Positions 21,254 to 31,145 of a stretch of DNA of 64,000 nt are shown one piece after another. Numbering within the stretch: the stretch's first letter is position 1; every line of letters starts with the position of its first letter. Below the pieces are notes generated by a model, which saw only the letters and a program-made list of their open reading frames with translations, was not told where the DNA came from and made no database searches. The position numbers and the translations under genes were made by a program. Source of the DNA: Fonsecaea monophora (Eukaryota > Ascomycota > Eurotiomycetes > Chaetothyriales > Herpotrichiellaceae); assembly GCF_001642475.1 (NCBI RefSeq), contig NW_019173981.1, positions 178,281 through 242,280 of the forward strand, read 5' to 3'.

Positions 21254-22963
21254 ATGCCAATCTTCAAATCCTCGCTCCCTCCGATCGAGGTCCCCACCAA
21301 CCTCCCGGTATGGACGTGGCTGTTCGACTCGGAATACAGCCCATTGCAGAGACAGCAGCACGGCGAGAAACTGGGCGGATTCACAAACGCAATCACGAAA
21401 GAACGCCTCGGCTACGACGAGCTCAAGGTGCACACGACACACCTCTCGACGGCGCTGGTGAGGCGGTACGGTCTGCGGGCGGGCCAAACCGTGGGGATCC
21501 TCACGCCCAACACGGTGTGGTATCCCTGTGTCATGTTCGGCACCCTGCGCGCGGGCGGGATAGTCTCTGGCGCGTCCCCGGCCTACAACGCCGAGGAGTT
21601 GGCCTTTGCGCTGAAAACGGCCGAGGCCAAGTTCCTCTTCACCGCGCCTCCGAATCTCCCGGTCGCGGTGGCGGCGGCGAGGAGCGTCGGGATCCCGCGG
21701 GAGCACGTCTTCCTGATCTACGGGGCAGCGGAAAACTTCACCACGCTGGCCGAGTTGCTCGAGATCGGCAGGTCGTACGGCACCAGCCAGGTCGAGGCGT
21801 ATAGAATACCCCCGAACAAACAAAACAGGGACGTCTGCGCGTTTCTCTCCTTCTCCAGCGGCACGACAGGCCTCCCCAAAGCCGTCATGGTGGGCCACTC
21901 CAACATCATCGCCCAATGTCTGCAGGTGGGACGGATGACCCCAGCCTCTCTCCGGCGGATTCTCACGGTCCTGCCCCTTTTCCACATCACGGGTCTGGTA
22001 CACCACCTCCACCTCCCGGTCTTTCTGAACGCCGAGGTCTATCTCCTCCCGAGCTTCACGATGGAGGATACACTCCAGAGCATCCAGGACTACCAGCTCG
22101 AGGAAGTCCTGCTCGTGCCCCCCATCTTGATCCGCATGGTCCGCGACCCGGCGCTTCTTCGACGGTACAACCTCAGTTCGCTACGACGACTCATGTCCGG
22201 CGCGGCGCCCTTGTCCGCCGAGATCCTCGCCTTGATCCAACAATACTTCCCCAACATAGGATTCAAGCAAGGGTACGGCATGACCGAGTCGTGCTCGTGC
22301 ATCACGCTGCACCCGCCCGACATGTATGATTTCCGGTACGCAACGCGGGTCGGGGCGATCGTGCCGTCGACCGAGGTCAAGTTCGTCGATCCGCAGACCG
22401 GCAGGGAATGCGGCGTCAACGAGCCCGGCGAGATCTGGGCGCGCGGACCGCAGATCGTGATGGGCTACCTGAACAACAAAAAGGCCACGGAAGAAACCTT
22501 TGACCGAGAAGGCTTCCTCCACACGGGGGACATCGGGAGTATCGACGACGAGGGCATGGTGAGCATCACGGACCGTCTGAAGGAGATGATCAAGGTCAAC
22601 GGCATCGGCGTGGCGCCCGCCGAGCTCGAAGACCTCCTCCTGGGCCACGACGAGGTCGAGGACGTGGCCGTGCTGGGAGTCAAGGACGAGCTCTCCGGCG
22701 AGCATCCCAAGGCATTCATTGTCGCGAAGCACCGGGCCACACGGAAGAGGACGCTGGAGGAGGAGGAGGAGGAGGAGGAGGAGGATCTCGACGCCCTCAG
22801 GGGACGGTTGATCAAGTACGTCCAAGAGCGGAAAGCACGGCACAAATGGATCGCCGAGATCGACTTCATCAACGAGATCCCCAAGTCGGCGTCCGGCAAG
22901 ATCCTCAGACGCGTCCTCAGAGACAAAATGTCTCGGGGGAATCCGCGAGCGGCCAAGCTGTAG
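21254..22963 (+). CDS. AMP-forming acyl-CoA ligase (4-coumarate-CoA-ligase-like) with PTS1
   Basis: A single-exon gene encodes 569 residues of the ANL superfamily. The core motifs are present: the P-loop LSFSSGTTGLPK (from residue 198), YGMTES, HTGDIG followed by ITDRLKEMIKVNG, and the C-terminal catalytic lysine motif PKSASGKILRR. The enzyme would adenylate a carboxylic acid and transfer it to CoA, the entry step for the downstream beta-oxidation-like chemistry. Its closest recognisable group is the fungal 4CL-like ligases, which act on aromatic, medium-chain or branched acids. It ends in AKL, a PTS1. A run of nine glutamates (about 503-511) sits in the hinged C-terminal domain and looks like a GAG/GGA microsatellite expansion. 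Confidence 0.87.
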   Translation: MPIFKSSLPPIEVPTNLPVWTWLFDSEYSPLQRQQHGEKLGGFTNAITKERLGYDELKVHTTHLSTALVRRYGLRAGQTVGILTPNTVWYPCVMFGTLRAGGIVSGASPAYNAEELAFALKTAEAKFLFTAPPNLPVAVAAARSVGIPREHVFLIYGAAENFTTLAELLEIGRSYGTSQVEAYRIPPNKQNRDVCAFLSFSSGTTGLPKAVMVGHSNIIAQCLQVGRMTPASLRRILTVLPLFHITGLVHHLHLPVFLNAEVYLLPSFTMEDTLQSIQDYQLEEVLLVPPILIRMVRDPALLRRYNLSSLRRLMSGAAPLSAEILALIQQYFPNIGFKQGYGMTESCSCITLHPPDMYDFRYATRVGAIVPSTEVKFVDPQTGRECGVNEPGEIWARGPQIVMGYLNNKKATEETFDREGFLHTGDIGSIDDEGMVSITDRLKEMIKVNGIGVAPAELEDLLLGHDEVEDVAVLGVKDELSGEHPKAFIVAKHRATRKRTLEEEEEEEEEDLDALRGRLIKYVQERKARHKWIAEIDFINEIPKSASGKILRRVLRDKMSRGNPRAAKL

Positions 22964-23196
22964 ATAGGATGGGATGGGGTGGAACTGTTGCATTGTACGC
23001 GGACGCCCAAAAGAAAATCAGTCAAGACCAAGACCAGGTAGCTTGTTCCTTTGTGACTCTGGTAGTGACATGATGGGGTTGGGTGGTATGAAGTGATAAA
23101 TAGTCTCCTGTAATTAGCCCTAGCAGTAGAAGCTTTGGTTGCTCGCTCCCGCCCCCGCTCTCACTCCTATAGACGACCCCTCCCTCCGCCTTCAGT

Positions 23197-25611
23197 TCAC
23201 ACCCTCATGGCCCCAAAGCTACTGATAAAGTCGCTGAGCTGCTCCATGCTCGTCTCGTCGTATCTCGGCAGGATCGTCCCAGGAACATTGCAAAGCCAGC
23301 TATTGATGCCCGACAGACTTTCGGCGGCTTCGAGGCTTCTCTGGGCCGACGACAGCCTCTTGAGTTTGACCTGTGCCAGCAGCCAATACTCTGGGGCCTT
23401 TCGCATGAAGCCCGTCCTCTTCCAGGACTCGGTCGAATCCAATCCGGACCCAGCTGTCTGGTTCGAATCCGGAGAGGTGGTGGTAATGGTGGTGGCGGAT
23501 TTGCGAGAGCCTCGCGAGCCATCCAACGTCAGGCCGAGTTTCCATATGACTCGCCAGTTTGCGATGGCGTTCTCCATGGCTTCGACTTGGGATTCGGACC
23601 CAAAGCCTGGATCGATGTGGAAAATGTAATTGTGGAAGGCGGAGACGATCGTCCACAGAGTGAGGACGCCGGTCTCGGCGAGGGCGCGCTGGGTGGCCGG
23701 GTCGATGGTCCTCTGCCGAAAGCATCGGATCGCGGCGTACAGCGAGGTGCATGCGGGATGGCGTGGGCGAGCGGTCCACTGCCGGATCTGATCGAAGCAC
23801 TCTTGGGAGGTGGCCGCCTGGAAACAAGGTTCCGGACAGGCCAGGTCGTTTGTCATCTCGCGAATGATCATCCTCGGGGGCAGATTGTTGAAGATGGTGA
23901 ACGCCGTGTCGAGGAGAAAAACGTACATGACGGTGCGGATCAGTTGTTCGCGGAGCACGAACGTCTGCCACGAAAAGTCCTGGAATCTGTACGTCCCGAG
24001 TTGACCGTGATTGGCGTGTCTCATGAGACAGCGAGCCGTTGAAACCAACGAGCCAAAGCGTCGTCGGCGGATTCGCTCTTTGGCTGTTGTATCTCGGCCT
24101 TCCCAGGTTTGGAAGAGGCACACAGCATACGCGGCTTGGAGAGAGTGCAGTCTGGCCTCGAGCTGGTCCGGAGGGCAGGATGGCATCGCCACCGACATCC
24201 CTGGGGGGAAAGTTGCCTCGTCCGCGAACACCATTTCCTCCACCATGTCGAACCAAACTTTGGCGTTTTCGCGATCCGAGCGATGCGGGGATAAAGACGC
24301 ACCGATCACGGCCATGGGCGCGAGGAGTCGACAGGGGCACGTCGCAGCATTGAAAGACGGTTTATGGATGGTTGGCCAGTTCGGGTACCACAGCACCCAG
24401 TAATACTCCAGATAGCGTTGAAGATTGCTCGGCTGGAAGAAATGGACGCAGGCACTTTCCTTGAGCGAGGACCAGTCACCCATGGCCGACGTGGCAGCAG
24501 CCGAGCCACGAAGCCGAGCTGTGGCTTTGATGGCAACGACAATCTCATGGCTTTTCAACGCCAGTGCACTGCTCAGAGTCCCAGAAGAGATGGACTCGCT
24601 GCAGTAGGACGGTTTCCGGTGCCAGGAATCCGACGGTGGTGCTACAGGGCTGGGATTTGACTCGTCTCTCTCGAATGGTGGCGACACACAGAATTCTTCT
24701 TGGTACAATTCCATATCGGGGGTACCGGTGACATGCTGGAATTCTTCCATACCAAGAGAGTCGAGGTTGATCTGTCGAGTCTGCTCTCTCGCTGTCTTCG
24801 AGTGCTGTTCGAAGAGAATGCTCCGTGACTCGTTGACAGGGTATGAAGATCGGTCAGACAGACCTTCCCACGAGTCTTCCCCGACTGAAGAAGGATCCTG
24901 TGCCACGAGGGTACTGTCCACGTCAAAGGCGTCGCTCATTCCAGAGTCATTGGTTGTGAAGCGGGCGAGAAAATCAAAGGAATCCGCAGGGTCGTCCTCC
25001 AGATCACTGCCATCTGTGGAGTATGCTAGATCACGAGCTAGATCAGCGGAGTGGCTCTGGTCACCGAGTCCGTCCACGGACGGGAAGAAAGCAGACTCTC
25101 GATGTTGAAGATACACCTGGTGAGTGTCCAATGGTCTTTGTTGTCCGACCTCTTCGACGAGGGTGACCGAGCTTTTTGGCGCTTCCATGGCCATCTTTGG
25201 TGGCGCGCTCTCTATGTCTGGCTGTGTCTCTGAGCTAGACATGTCCGACGACTGCTCATTCAGCCGTGAGTACGTACACGTTGACTTCCTCGAAGCACAA
25301 GACTTGCACGGCCGCTCCGAGTTACAACCTCGCTTCAGCCGGGCGCACTGGTCGCACGCTTCTCGACGCGTCTTTGGTTTCTGATTCAACGCCGGCCACG
25401 AGTCGCGAGGACTTTTGTTGCTGGGGCATTTCTGGTGGTGACGCGTGAGAACGTCTCTTCGTTTGAAGCTTTTGCCGCATGACTGACACGAGTACGGGTA
25501 GTTATCGGTGTGGGATGCGAGATGCCGTCGAAGATGGTCCACGCGGCTGTATGTCGTGCCGCAGATAGGACAGAAGGGTTCTTGACTCGCCTGCTGGGTT
25601 TTTTGCGCCAT
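23197..25611 (-). CDS. Transcription factor with two zinc fingers plus a Zn2Cys6 cluster
   Basis: An intron-free frame gives 804 residues from the ATG at 25611; the frame is open further upstream but without an ATG. Two N-terminal fingers (C14, C17, H30, H34 and C42, C45, H58, C62, the second being C2HC) are followed by a Zn2Cys6 cluster with cysteines 86, 89, 96, 102, 105 and 112. The remainder is a fungal-trans domain (YYWVLWYPNWPTIHKPSF, AYAVCLFQTWEGRD, FQDFSWQTFVLREQLIRTVMYVFLLDTAF). Fingers plus a binuclear cluster form a known minority class of ascomycete regulators. It lies convergent to the ligase and divergent from the flavoenzyme, so it probably regulates this half of the cluster. 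Confidence 0.87.
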   Translation of the reverse strand: MAQKTQQASQEPFCPICGTTYSRVDHLRRHLASHTDNYPYSCQSCGKSFKRRDVLTRHHQKCPSNKSPRDSWPALNQKPKTRREACDQCARLKRGCNSERPCKSCASRKSTCTYSRLNEQSSDMSSSETQPDIESAPPKMAMEAPKSSVTLVEEVGQQRPLDTHQVYLQHRESAFFPSVDGLGDQSHSADLARDLAYSTDGSDLEDDPADSFDFLARFTTNDSGMSDAFDVDSTLVAQDPSSVGEDSWEGLSDRSSYPVNESRSILFEQHSKTAREQTRQINLDSLGMEEFQHVTGTPDMELYQEEFCVSPPFERDESNPSPVAPPSDSWHRKPSYCSESISSGTLSSALALKSHEIVVAIKATARLRGSAAATSAMGDWSSLKESACVHFFQPSNLQRYLEYYWVLWYPNWPTIHKPSFNAATCPCRLLAPMAVIGASLSPHRSDRENAKVWFDMVEEMVFADEATFPPGMSVAMPSCPPDQLEARLHSLQAAYAVCLFQTWEGRDTTAKERIRRRRFGSLVSTARCLMRHANHGQLGTYRFQDFSWQTFVLREQLIRTVMYVFLLDTAFTIFNNLPPRMIIREMTNDLACPEPCFQAATSQECFDQIRQWTARPRHPACTSLYAAIRCFRQRTIDPATQRALAETGVLTLWTIVSAFHNYIFHIDPGFGSESQVEAMENAIANWRVIWKLGLTLDGSRGSRKSATTITTTSPDSNQTAGSGLDSTESWKRTGFMRKAPEYWLLAQVKLKRLSSAQRSLEAAESLSGINSWLCNVPGTILPRYDETSMEQLSDFISSFGAMRV

Positions 25612-26192
25612 CGAGGTGTGCTTTTTCCAGCTTTTGGGGGGGAGGGTTGAGTCTCTGGCAGGGGGGAAAAAAGGAACGAAAACTTGACCCTGGCAGTGAT
25701 TATCCCATGGCGACAATGACACAAGAATAGAGGGGGTCTGCCGGCTGGTTCGGTGTGAGTGTAAGAGATATGCTGGAGTGTGAATCGAACGAAACCCGCT
25801 GCTTCACTTCGGCCCTCGCGGAGCTCTTGGAGCTGCAGTAATTCTCCCGGATAGACACCCTGACACCCAACCCAATTCTCCCACGGGGTCAAGAGCCGAC
25901 GATGCGGGGCCCCCACAAGCTCCGCAATACGAGCCTCTAATGGTCCCTGTGTCGTTTGTCGAATGGCAGAAATGCCGATTGAAGCGAGATCTTCCCCCAC
26001 AAGAGGCTCCGTGCCGTACTAGCCTCGTTCAGTCCAGTTTCGGCACATGGACGAGGCTTTCAATATTCAAAAAAAAATACACATAAGAATGGGTGGCTTG
26101 GGGGAGGGGAGAGGGACCAGGTATATCGTACGGGAATTCTCTTTCTTTGTGCAAACATCCCCATCAAAGGACTTTTGAGATCTTGCCAGAAA
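25612..26192. promoter_or_regulatory. Divergent region between the zinc-finger regulator and the flavoenzyme
   Basis: 581 bases between two divergent start codons, so both promoters should be here. No gene or clear operator pair was recognised. Confidence 0.4.
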
Positions 26193-28139
26193 ATGACTTC
26201 TGATCTTCCCATCCTTACTACCACCACGAATGGTAACTCCACCGGCCGAGTACCTAATGGCACGGCATCCCGAAACGCAGGTGACCCTTTGGTGCTGCCA
26301 CCGGGGATCGATTCGAAACAGTTCCACACCTTCATCCGCCGCGTGCAGGACATTGTTGGGTTGGAAAATGTCACCATTGTCACCTCGCCCGGGGTGTCGG
26401 ACGAGGAAAGCTATCTGAACCCGAGCAAGACGCGCGACATATTCCACATCCTCGACGAGGATTACTTTGTCAGTTCGGCCACCGTGGCCCCGCGGAACGT
26501 CGCCGATGTTCAGGCCATCATGAGACTGTGCAACGAATTCGAAATCCCTGTGTGGCCCTTTTCCATCGGCAGGAACGTCGGCTACGGCGGTGCTGCCCCC
26601 AGGGTACCCGGGAGTATTGGCCTCGACATGGGAAAGAACATGAACCGAGTTATCGAGGTCAACGTCGACGGTGCCTACGCCCTGGTCGAGCCTGGGGTCA
26701 CGTTCCAGGACCTCCACGACTACTTGGTCAAGAACAACCTGCGGGACAGACTGTGGGTGGACGTCCCAGATCTGGGCGGTGGATCGGTTTTAGGGAACAC
26801 ACTAGAAAGAGGAGTTGGCTACACTGTTCGTATTCATGGCTTTTCAAAATTTGAAGGGGTTCCGGGTTGCTGATCAAGAAAACAGCCTTACGGTGATCAT
26901 TGGATGATGCATTGTGGCCTCGAGGTGGTTCTGCCGGACGGGACCCTGCTACGGACCGGGATGGGAGCGCTTCCTAACCCAGACGCTGATCCTTCGCTTC
27001 CACCTGAAGAGCAGCCAAGTAGCCAGGCGTGGCAGCTGTTCAATTATGGATTCGGCCCGTACAACGACGGCATTTTCACGCAGTCATCTCTCGGTGAGTG
27101 TCATATGCTCCAGAAGAGAAGGAAAAGGAGCCAGCCACAAAGACGACGCAATGCTACTAACACTTCAGAACAGGAGTCGTTGTCAAAATGGGCATGTGGC
27201 TCATGACCAATCCCGGCGGATACCAATCCTACCTGATCACCTTTCCCAACGACAAAGACCTTCACCAGGCGGTTGAGATCATCCGCCCATTGAGAGTCGG
27301 TATGGTTTTGCAGAACGTACCCACGATACGACATGTCCTCTTGGACGCCGCAGTCATGGTAAGCCGTGGATGATGGCCATGCCGCGAAAAGCTGGCTAAA
27401 GTAATATGACTAGGGTAACCGTAAGAGATATTCGCAATCCGACAAGCCCCTCACCGACCAAGAAATCGACGCGATCGCCGCCGAGCTCGGTCTGGGGAGG
27501 TGGAACTTCTACGGTGCGCTGTACGGACCGGCGCCCGTTCGAGAAGCCATGTGGCAGGTGGTCAAGGCGTCCTTCTCCCAGATTCCGGGGGCCAAGTTCT
27601 ACTTCCCCGAAGACATGCCGCAGAACAAGGTCCTCCAGATCCGGGACAAGACCCTCCAGGGGATCCCCACCGTGGACGAGCTGAAATGGGTCGACTGGCT
27701 CCCGAACGGGGCACACTTGTTCTTCAGCCCGATCGCCAAAGTCGGCGGGGACGACGCGGTCGCGCAGTACGAGCTGACCCGCCGACGGAGCGAGGAGTTT
27801 GGGTTCGACTTCATCGGCACCTTTGTGATCGGCATGCGCGAGATGCACCACATCGTATGCATCGTCTTTGACCGCAAGAACCCGGAGCAGCGACAAAAGG
27901 CCCACAAACTCATAGCCACGCTGATCGACGACGCGGCGAAACGGGGCTGGGGCGAGTACCGGACACATCTCGCCCTGATGGACCAGATCGCCGCGACGTA
28001 CAACTTCAACGACAATGCCCAGATGAAGTTGAACGAGACAATCAAGAATGCGCTGGATCCAAAGGGCATCCTGGCTCCCGGGAAGAATGGCATCTGGCCG
28101 CGATCGTACGATAAAAATGCTTGGAGAATTAATGTCTGA
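26193..28139 (+). CDS. FAD-linked oxidase of the vanillyl-alcohol oxidase / 4-cresol dehydrogenase family
   Basis: Four exons (26193-26825, 26886-27093, 27174-27358, 27414-28139) give 583 residues, close to the 560 of Penicillium VAO. The PCMH-type FAD domain shows VAPRNVADVQAIMRLCNEF, PVWPFSIGRNVGYGGAAPRVPGSIGLDM and VDVPDLGGGSVLGNTLERGVGYTPYGDHWMMHCGLEVVLPDG (each shown in part); the cap and C-terminal parts carry GMGALP, DFIGTFVIGMREMHHIV, EYRTHLALMDQIAATYN and DPKGILAPGKNGIWP. A Tyr-Arg pair in EYRTH probably corresponds to the phenolate-binding pair of VAO. Such enzymes oxidise para-substituted phenols (vanillyl alcohol, vanillylamine, eugenol, 4-alkylphenols). No PTS1 is present. It faces the P450 convergently and fits an aromatic entry step. 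Confidence 0.88.
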
Positions 28140-28466
28140 GGTCAGTGGATCGTAGATCAGAGCTGCATATAATATCCTTTACATATATCCATGCATGCCT
28201 TGTGCATATCTACAAGAACAAGTCAAAGTACGTGACGTGATGGGGGAACTAGGCCAAGGTGAGGCAGGTGGCATCAAGTCGGCACTGCGAATGACATGTT
28301 TTCAAGGGGTGCGACCTCTAAATTGGTTCATATCAAAACTATGACCGACCCATACATTAGAATGTTGCGTGAGATGCCAGCACCGAAGTCCTAGAAAAGG
28401 AGCATATAGATCCTCAATCATTTCTCAGGGTCCTTCAAACGAACATCAGGAATCAAAAATCAAAAA
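28140..28466. other. Convergent 3' intergenic spacer
   Basis: A spacer between the convergent flavoenzyme and P450 genes. No gene seen; it holds both 3' ends. Confidence 0.4.
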
Positions 28467-30325
28467 TCAATTCGACAGCGCGACACGATCCTTTCGTCGC
28501 CTGGCCCGCGTAATCAGCCCGGTCTGCTTGTTGAACCAGAAATTCTGCGTGTCCCAGGGCCTGTCCGTGGCCAGCTCGAGGTCAAACGTCCGCAGGAGCT
28601 GCGGGATGAGTTTGTGCAGTTCGCTCAGAGATATCTGTTTGCGGGAGAAGGAAGTTAGTCAGTGATACCTTTACCATGTCGTCTTTGTTTCTTGACTGGT
28701 GTTCTTTCTACCCAAGATAAAGGAGAGGAGAGGCTTAAAGGGACCAAGAAAGAGTGTCTTGGGGAGAAACATACATTCTTGCCAATACATGTTCTCGTCC
28801 CCGCCCCAAAATGGAGCATGTACTTGTCCATGGTTTTGGCGTCGGCGGTCAGCCAGCGCGAGGGCCGGAACTTGGCAGCGTCGGCGCCAAATATCCTCTG
28901 GTCATGGTGGACGACAGCGGCGTTCATGCCGACGCGATACCCGCCCGGGATGACTTCACCGCAGAGTACCAGGCCGCCCTCGGGGGCCACGCGGGGCATG
29001 GTGAGGCCAACGCTGGGGTGGAGGCGCATTGCTTCCTTGATGCACGCGCACAGGAGCGGGAGTGTGCTCGCCTCGGAGTACTGGATCGGGTTGCTGAGGA
29101 GGCCGTGCTCGTCCGCGTCGTCAATCTCGGCCATGACCTCCTTGTACACGGTCGGGTTCTTCATCAGATGGTAAATGACAGAGCGCATGGCGATGGCGGT
29201 GGTATCGGAACCGGCAAATCTACACGCGGAGAGGTCTCTGTCAGTACGGACGTGCACAAGCTCTTGCAAGATATGAAGCAAGGACTAGTATGGACAAGAC
29301 AGGACAGGACAGGACCGACATTGCCACATAAGATTCGTACTGAATCTCCCCCACTTTGAAGTCGTATTTCTCCCCTTTTTCCTGGGAGATGTCAAAGAGC
29401 TGCTGCAGGAGGTCTGTCCGGACGTCCTCGCTGCCCGTCGACAAAGCCTGCAGCCTCCTGTTGACACAGTCACGCGCCGCCTGAGCGATGTGGTCAATGG
29501 CCTTGAGCGCCTTTCGGACCGTGGGACTGAGCAGCGAGGTGCCTAGTATAAAAGGTCGCATGTAAGTCGGTGCCAGGCCCGTCTCGGTGAGCACGGGGAG
29601 AAGCGCGTCGAGGGACTGGATGTAGGACTCGTAGTCGGTGCGGTGCTCCATGAAGCCGAACATTTTGCCAAAGTACAGCTCGCCGACGACGTCGAAGGCA
29701 TACCTATGTAGGTGCAAAGGGATTAGTGTGTCTGCTCTGACCTCTTGGAAGGGTGGGGGAAGATTCACATCTGCAGCCATTGTCCGAGATCGAATTCTTC
29801 TCCTCGGTCGGCAAACTCCCCAACGCGTTGCATGAAGAGGTTGGAGCAGTTGTCAATGTAGCGCTCCGACCGCAGCACGTTCGACAGACTGTACACATGA
29901 CTGACGATCCGTCTCCGCTGGGCGTGGAGTTTCTCGTCCGTGGTGCTGAAGTGGTCCGGGTACTTGCTGAACGACTTGTTTCCCCAGACAGGGTAAAAGT
30001 CAGACTTTGACAGAGCGTTCGTCGTCCGGTAGATGTGTGGGATCGCCTCCGGGTCGGCACAGGCGATCTCGTTCGGGGCGATGCGGATGAGGGGGCCGTA
30101 TTTCCTGTGCAGCTCGCGTTGCACGTCTTGCATCTTGCCGTGCGAGGTCTGGTGCATGATCCATAGTCTCGAGACGGACGCGAGGAAAGGGCCCGGGATC
30201 TTGGCCAGGGGATGCAAGGTCCTGCAATAGACGATCCAACCGAGCAGATAGAGCACAGCAAGGCTTGGAAGAAGTGCCCAGGGCAGCATAAAGAGAGCGG
30301 TATATCTGAAAGGGTCGGAAAGCAT
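28467..30325 (-). CDS. Cytochrome P450 monooxygenase (membrane-anchored)
   Basis: Four exons (30325-29769, 29703-29320, 29219-28775, 28634-28467) give 517 residues. An N-terminal hydrophobic anchor (about residues 8-35) and the proline hinge HPLAKIPGPFLAS indicate an ER enzyme. The conserved motifs are FAGSDTTAIAM (I-helix oxygen-binding threonine), KEAMRLHPSVG (ExxR), FRPSRW and the haem-binding FGAGTRTCIGKN, whose cysteine lies just before the last intron. It resembles fungal P450s of the pisatin-demethylase/CYP65-like type, but I cannot name the family. It closes the catabolic cluster on the right and could hydroxylate or O-demethylate the starting substrate. Confidence 0.88.
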
Positions 30326-31145
30326 CTTGGATGATTGCAGAGTATTCTCTGCACCATACAAAGAAATGAAGAAGTCTGGAGGAAGAGGAAGAAGAGAAGA
30401 AGGAGGAACAGGAGAAACAAAGTATTCAGTCCCCGATATCGTACACTTATTTACCTCTTCAGTGACCCAGAGGTGTTGGTTGGACACATAGTATTCGTAA
30501 CTCGTGCAATGGTCCGGGATCGACTGGTACTCCACGTCTTTCCCCGGATCTTTCCCTCCACATCAGCCCGGCACTTGAGGGAGAGTCGACCTTCTGCTCC
30601 AAGTTGTGCCTGGCGGTAGCAAAAGCTCCTCCAAAGATTCTCCCCGAGCAAAAGTGTGAATATCTCTAACGTCCCTTACTCGATGAAAACAGTACACTTT
30701 CCCGGCGATCCTTTAGCTGTCTTCATAGACGGACCAACAGCAGGGTTAGGATCCTCTTCGTGTTATGTCTTGTGGGCTCACCACTACCTGGTACGGGAAC
30801 CGTACTCATAGACCTGCCAACACGTAGCCAGAGAGACAGACAACTATGCAAATTCGATACACAAGGATCATAGAGCCTCGGGATTTGTCCCCCTCAAAAG
30901 GTTCCACTCTCCCCCCACATGGATCTCCGTGCCGAGATTGATATTGTTCCCGATGTGATGGCCACCGTCCTTAGTAGTGGAGCCTAGGTAGTTGATAGAC
31001 CTAGCTAGTTCCAGTATGCTTTTACACATTCTTTCACATGGGCAAGCAGGTGAGGCAATGTCGCCCAAGACACGTGATCAAAGCTTGGCCCCGCGCTGTC
31101 AAAGGCTGAAATCGCACGCCGAGTCACCTTTCATTAGCACCAACC
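30326..31145. other. Intergenic, P450 upstream region
   Basis: No gene recognised. The frame upstream of the P450 start remains open to about 30535 but has no ATG. Presumed divergent promoters for the P450 and the uncharacterised gene at 31146. Confidence 0.4.

Noticed and set aside
25612..25722. Longer start of the zinc-finger regulator
   Set aside because: The upstream extension begins with GTG, not ATG, and precedes the first finger without any conserved sequence.
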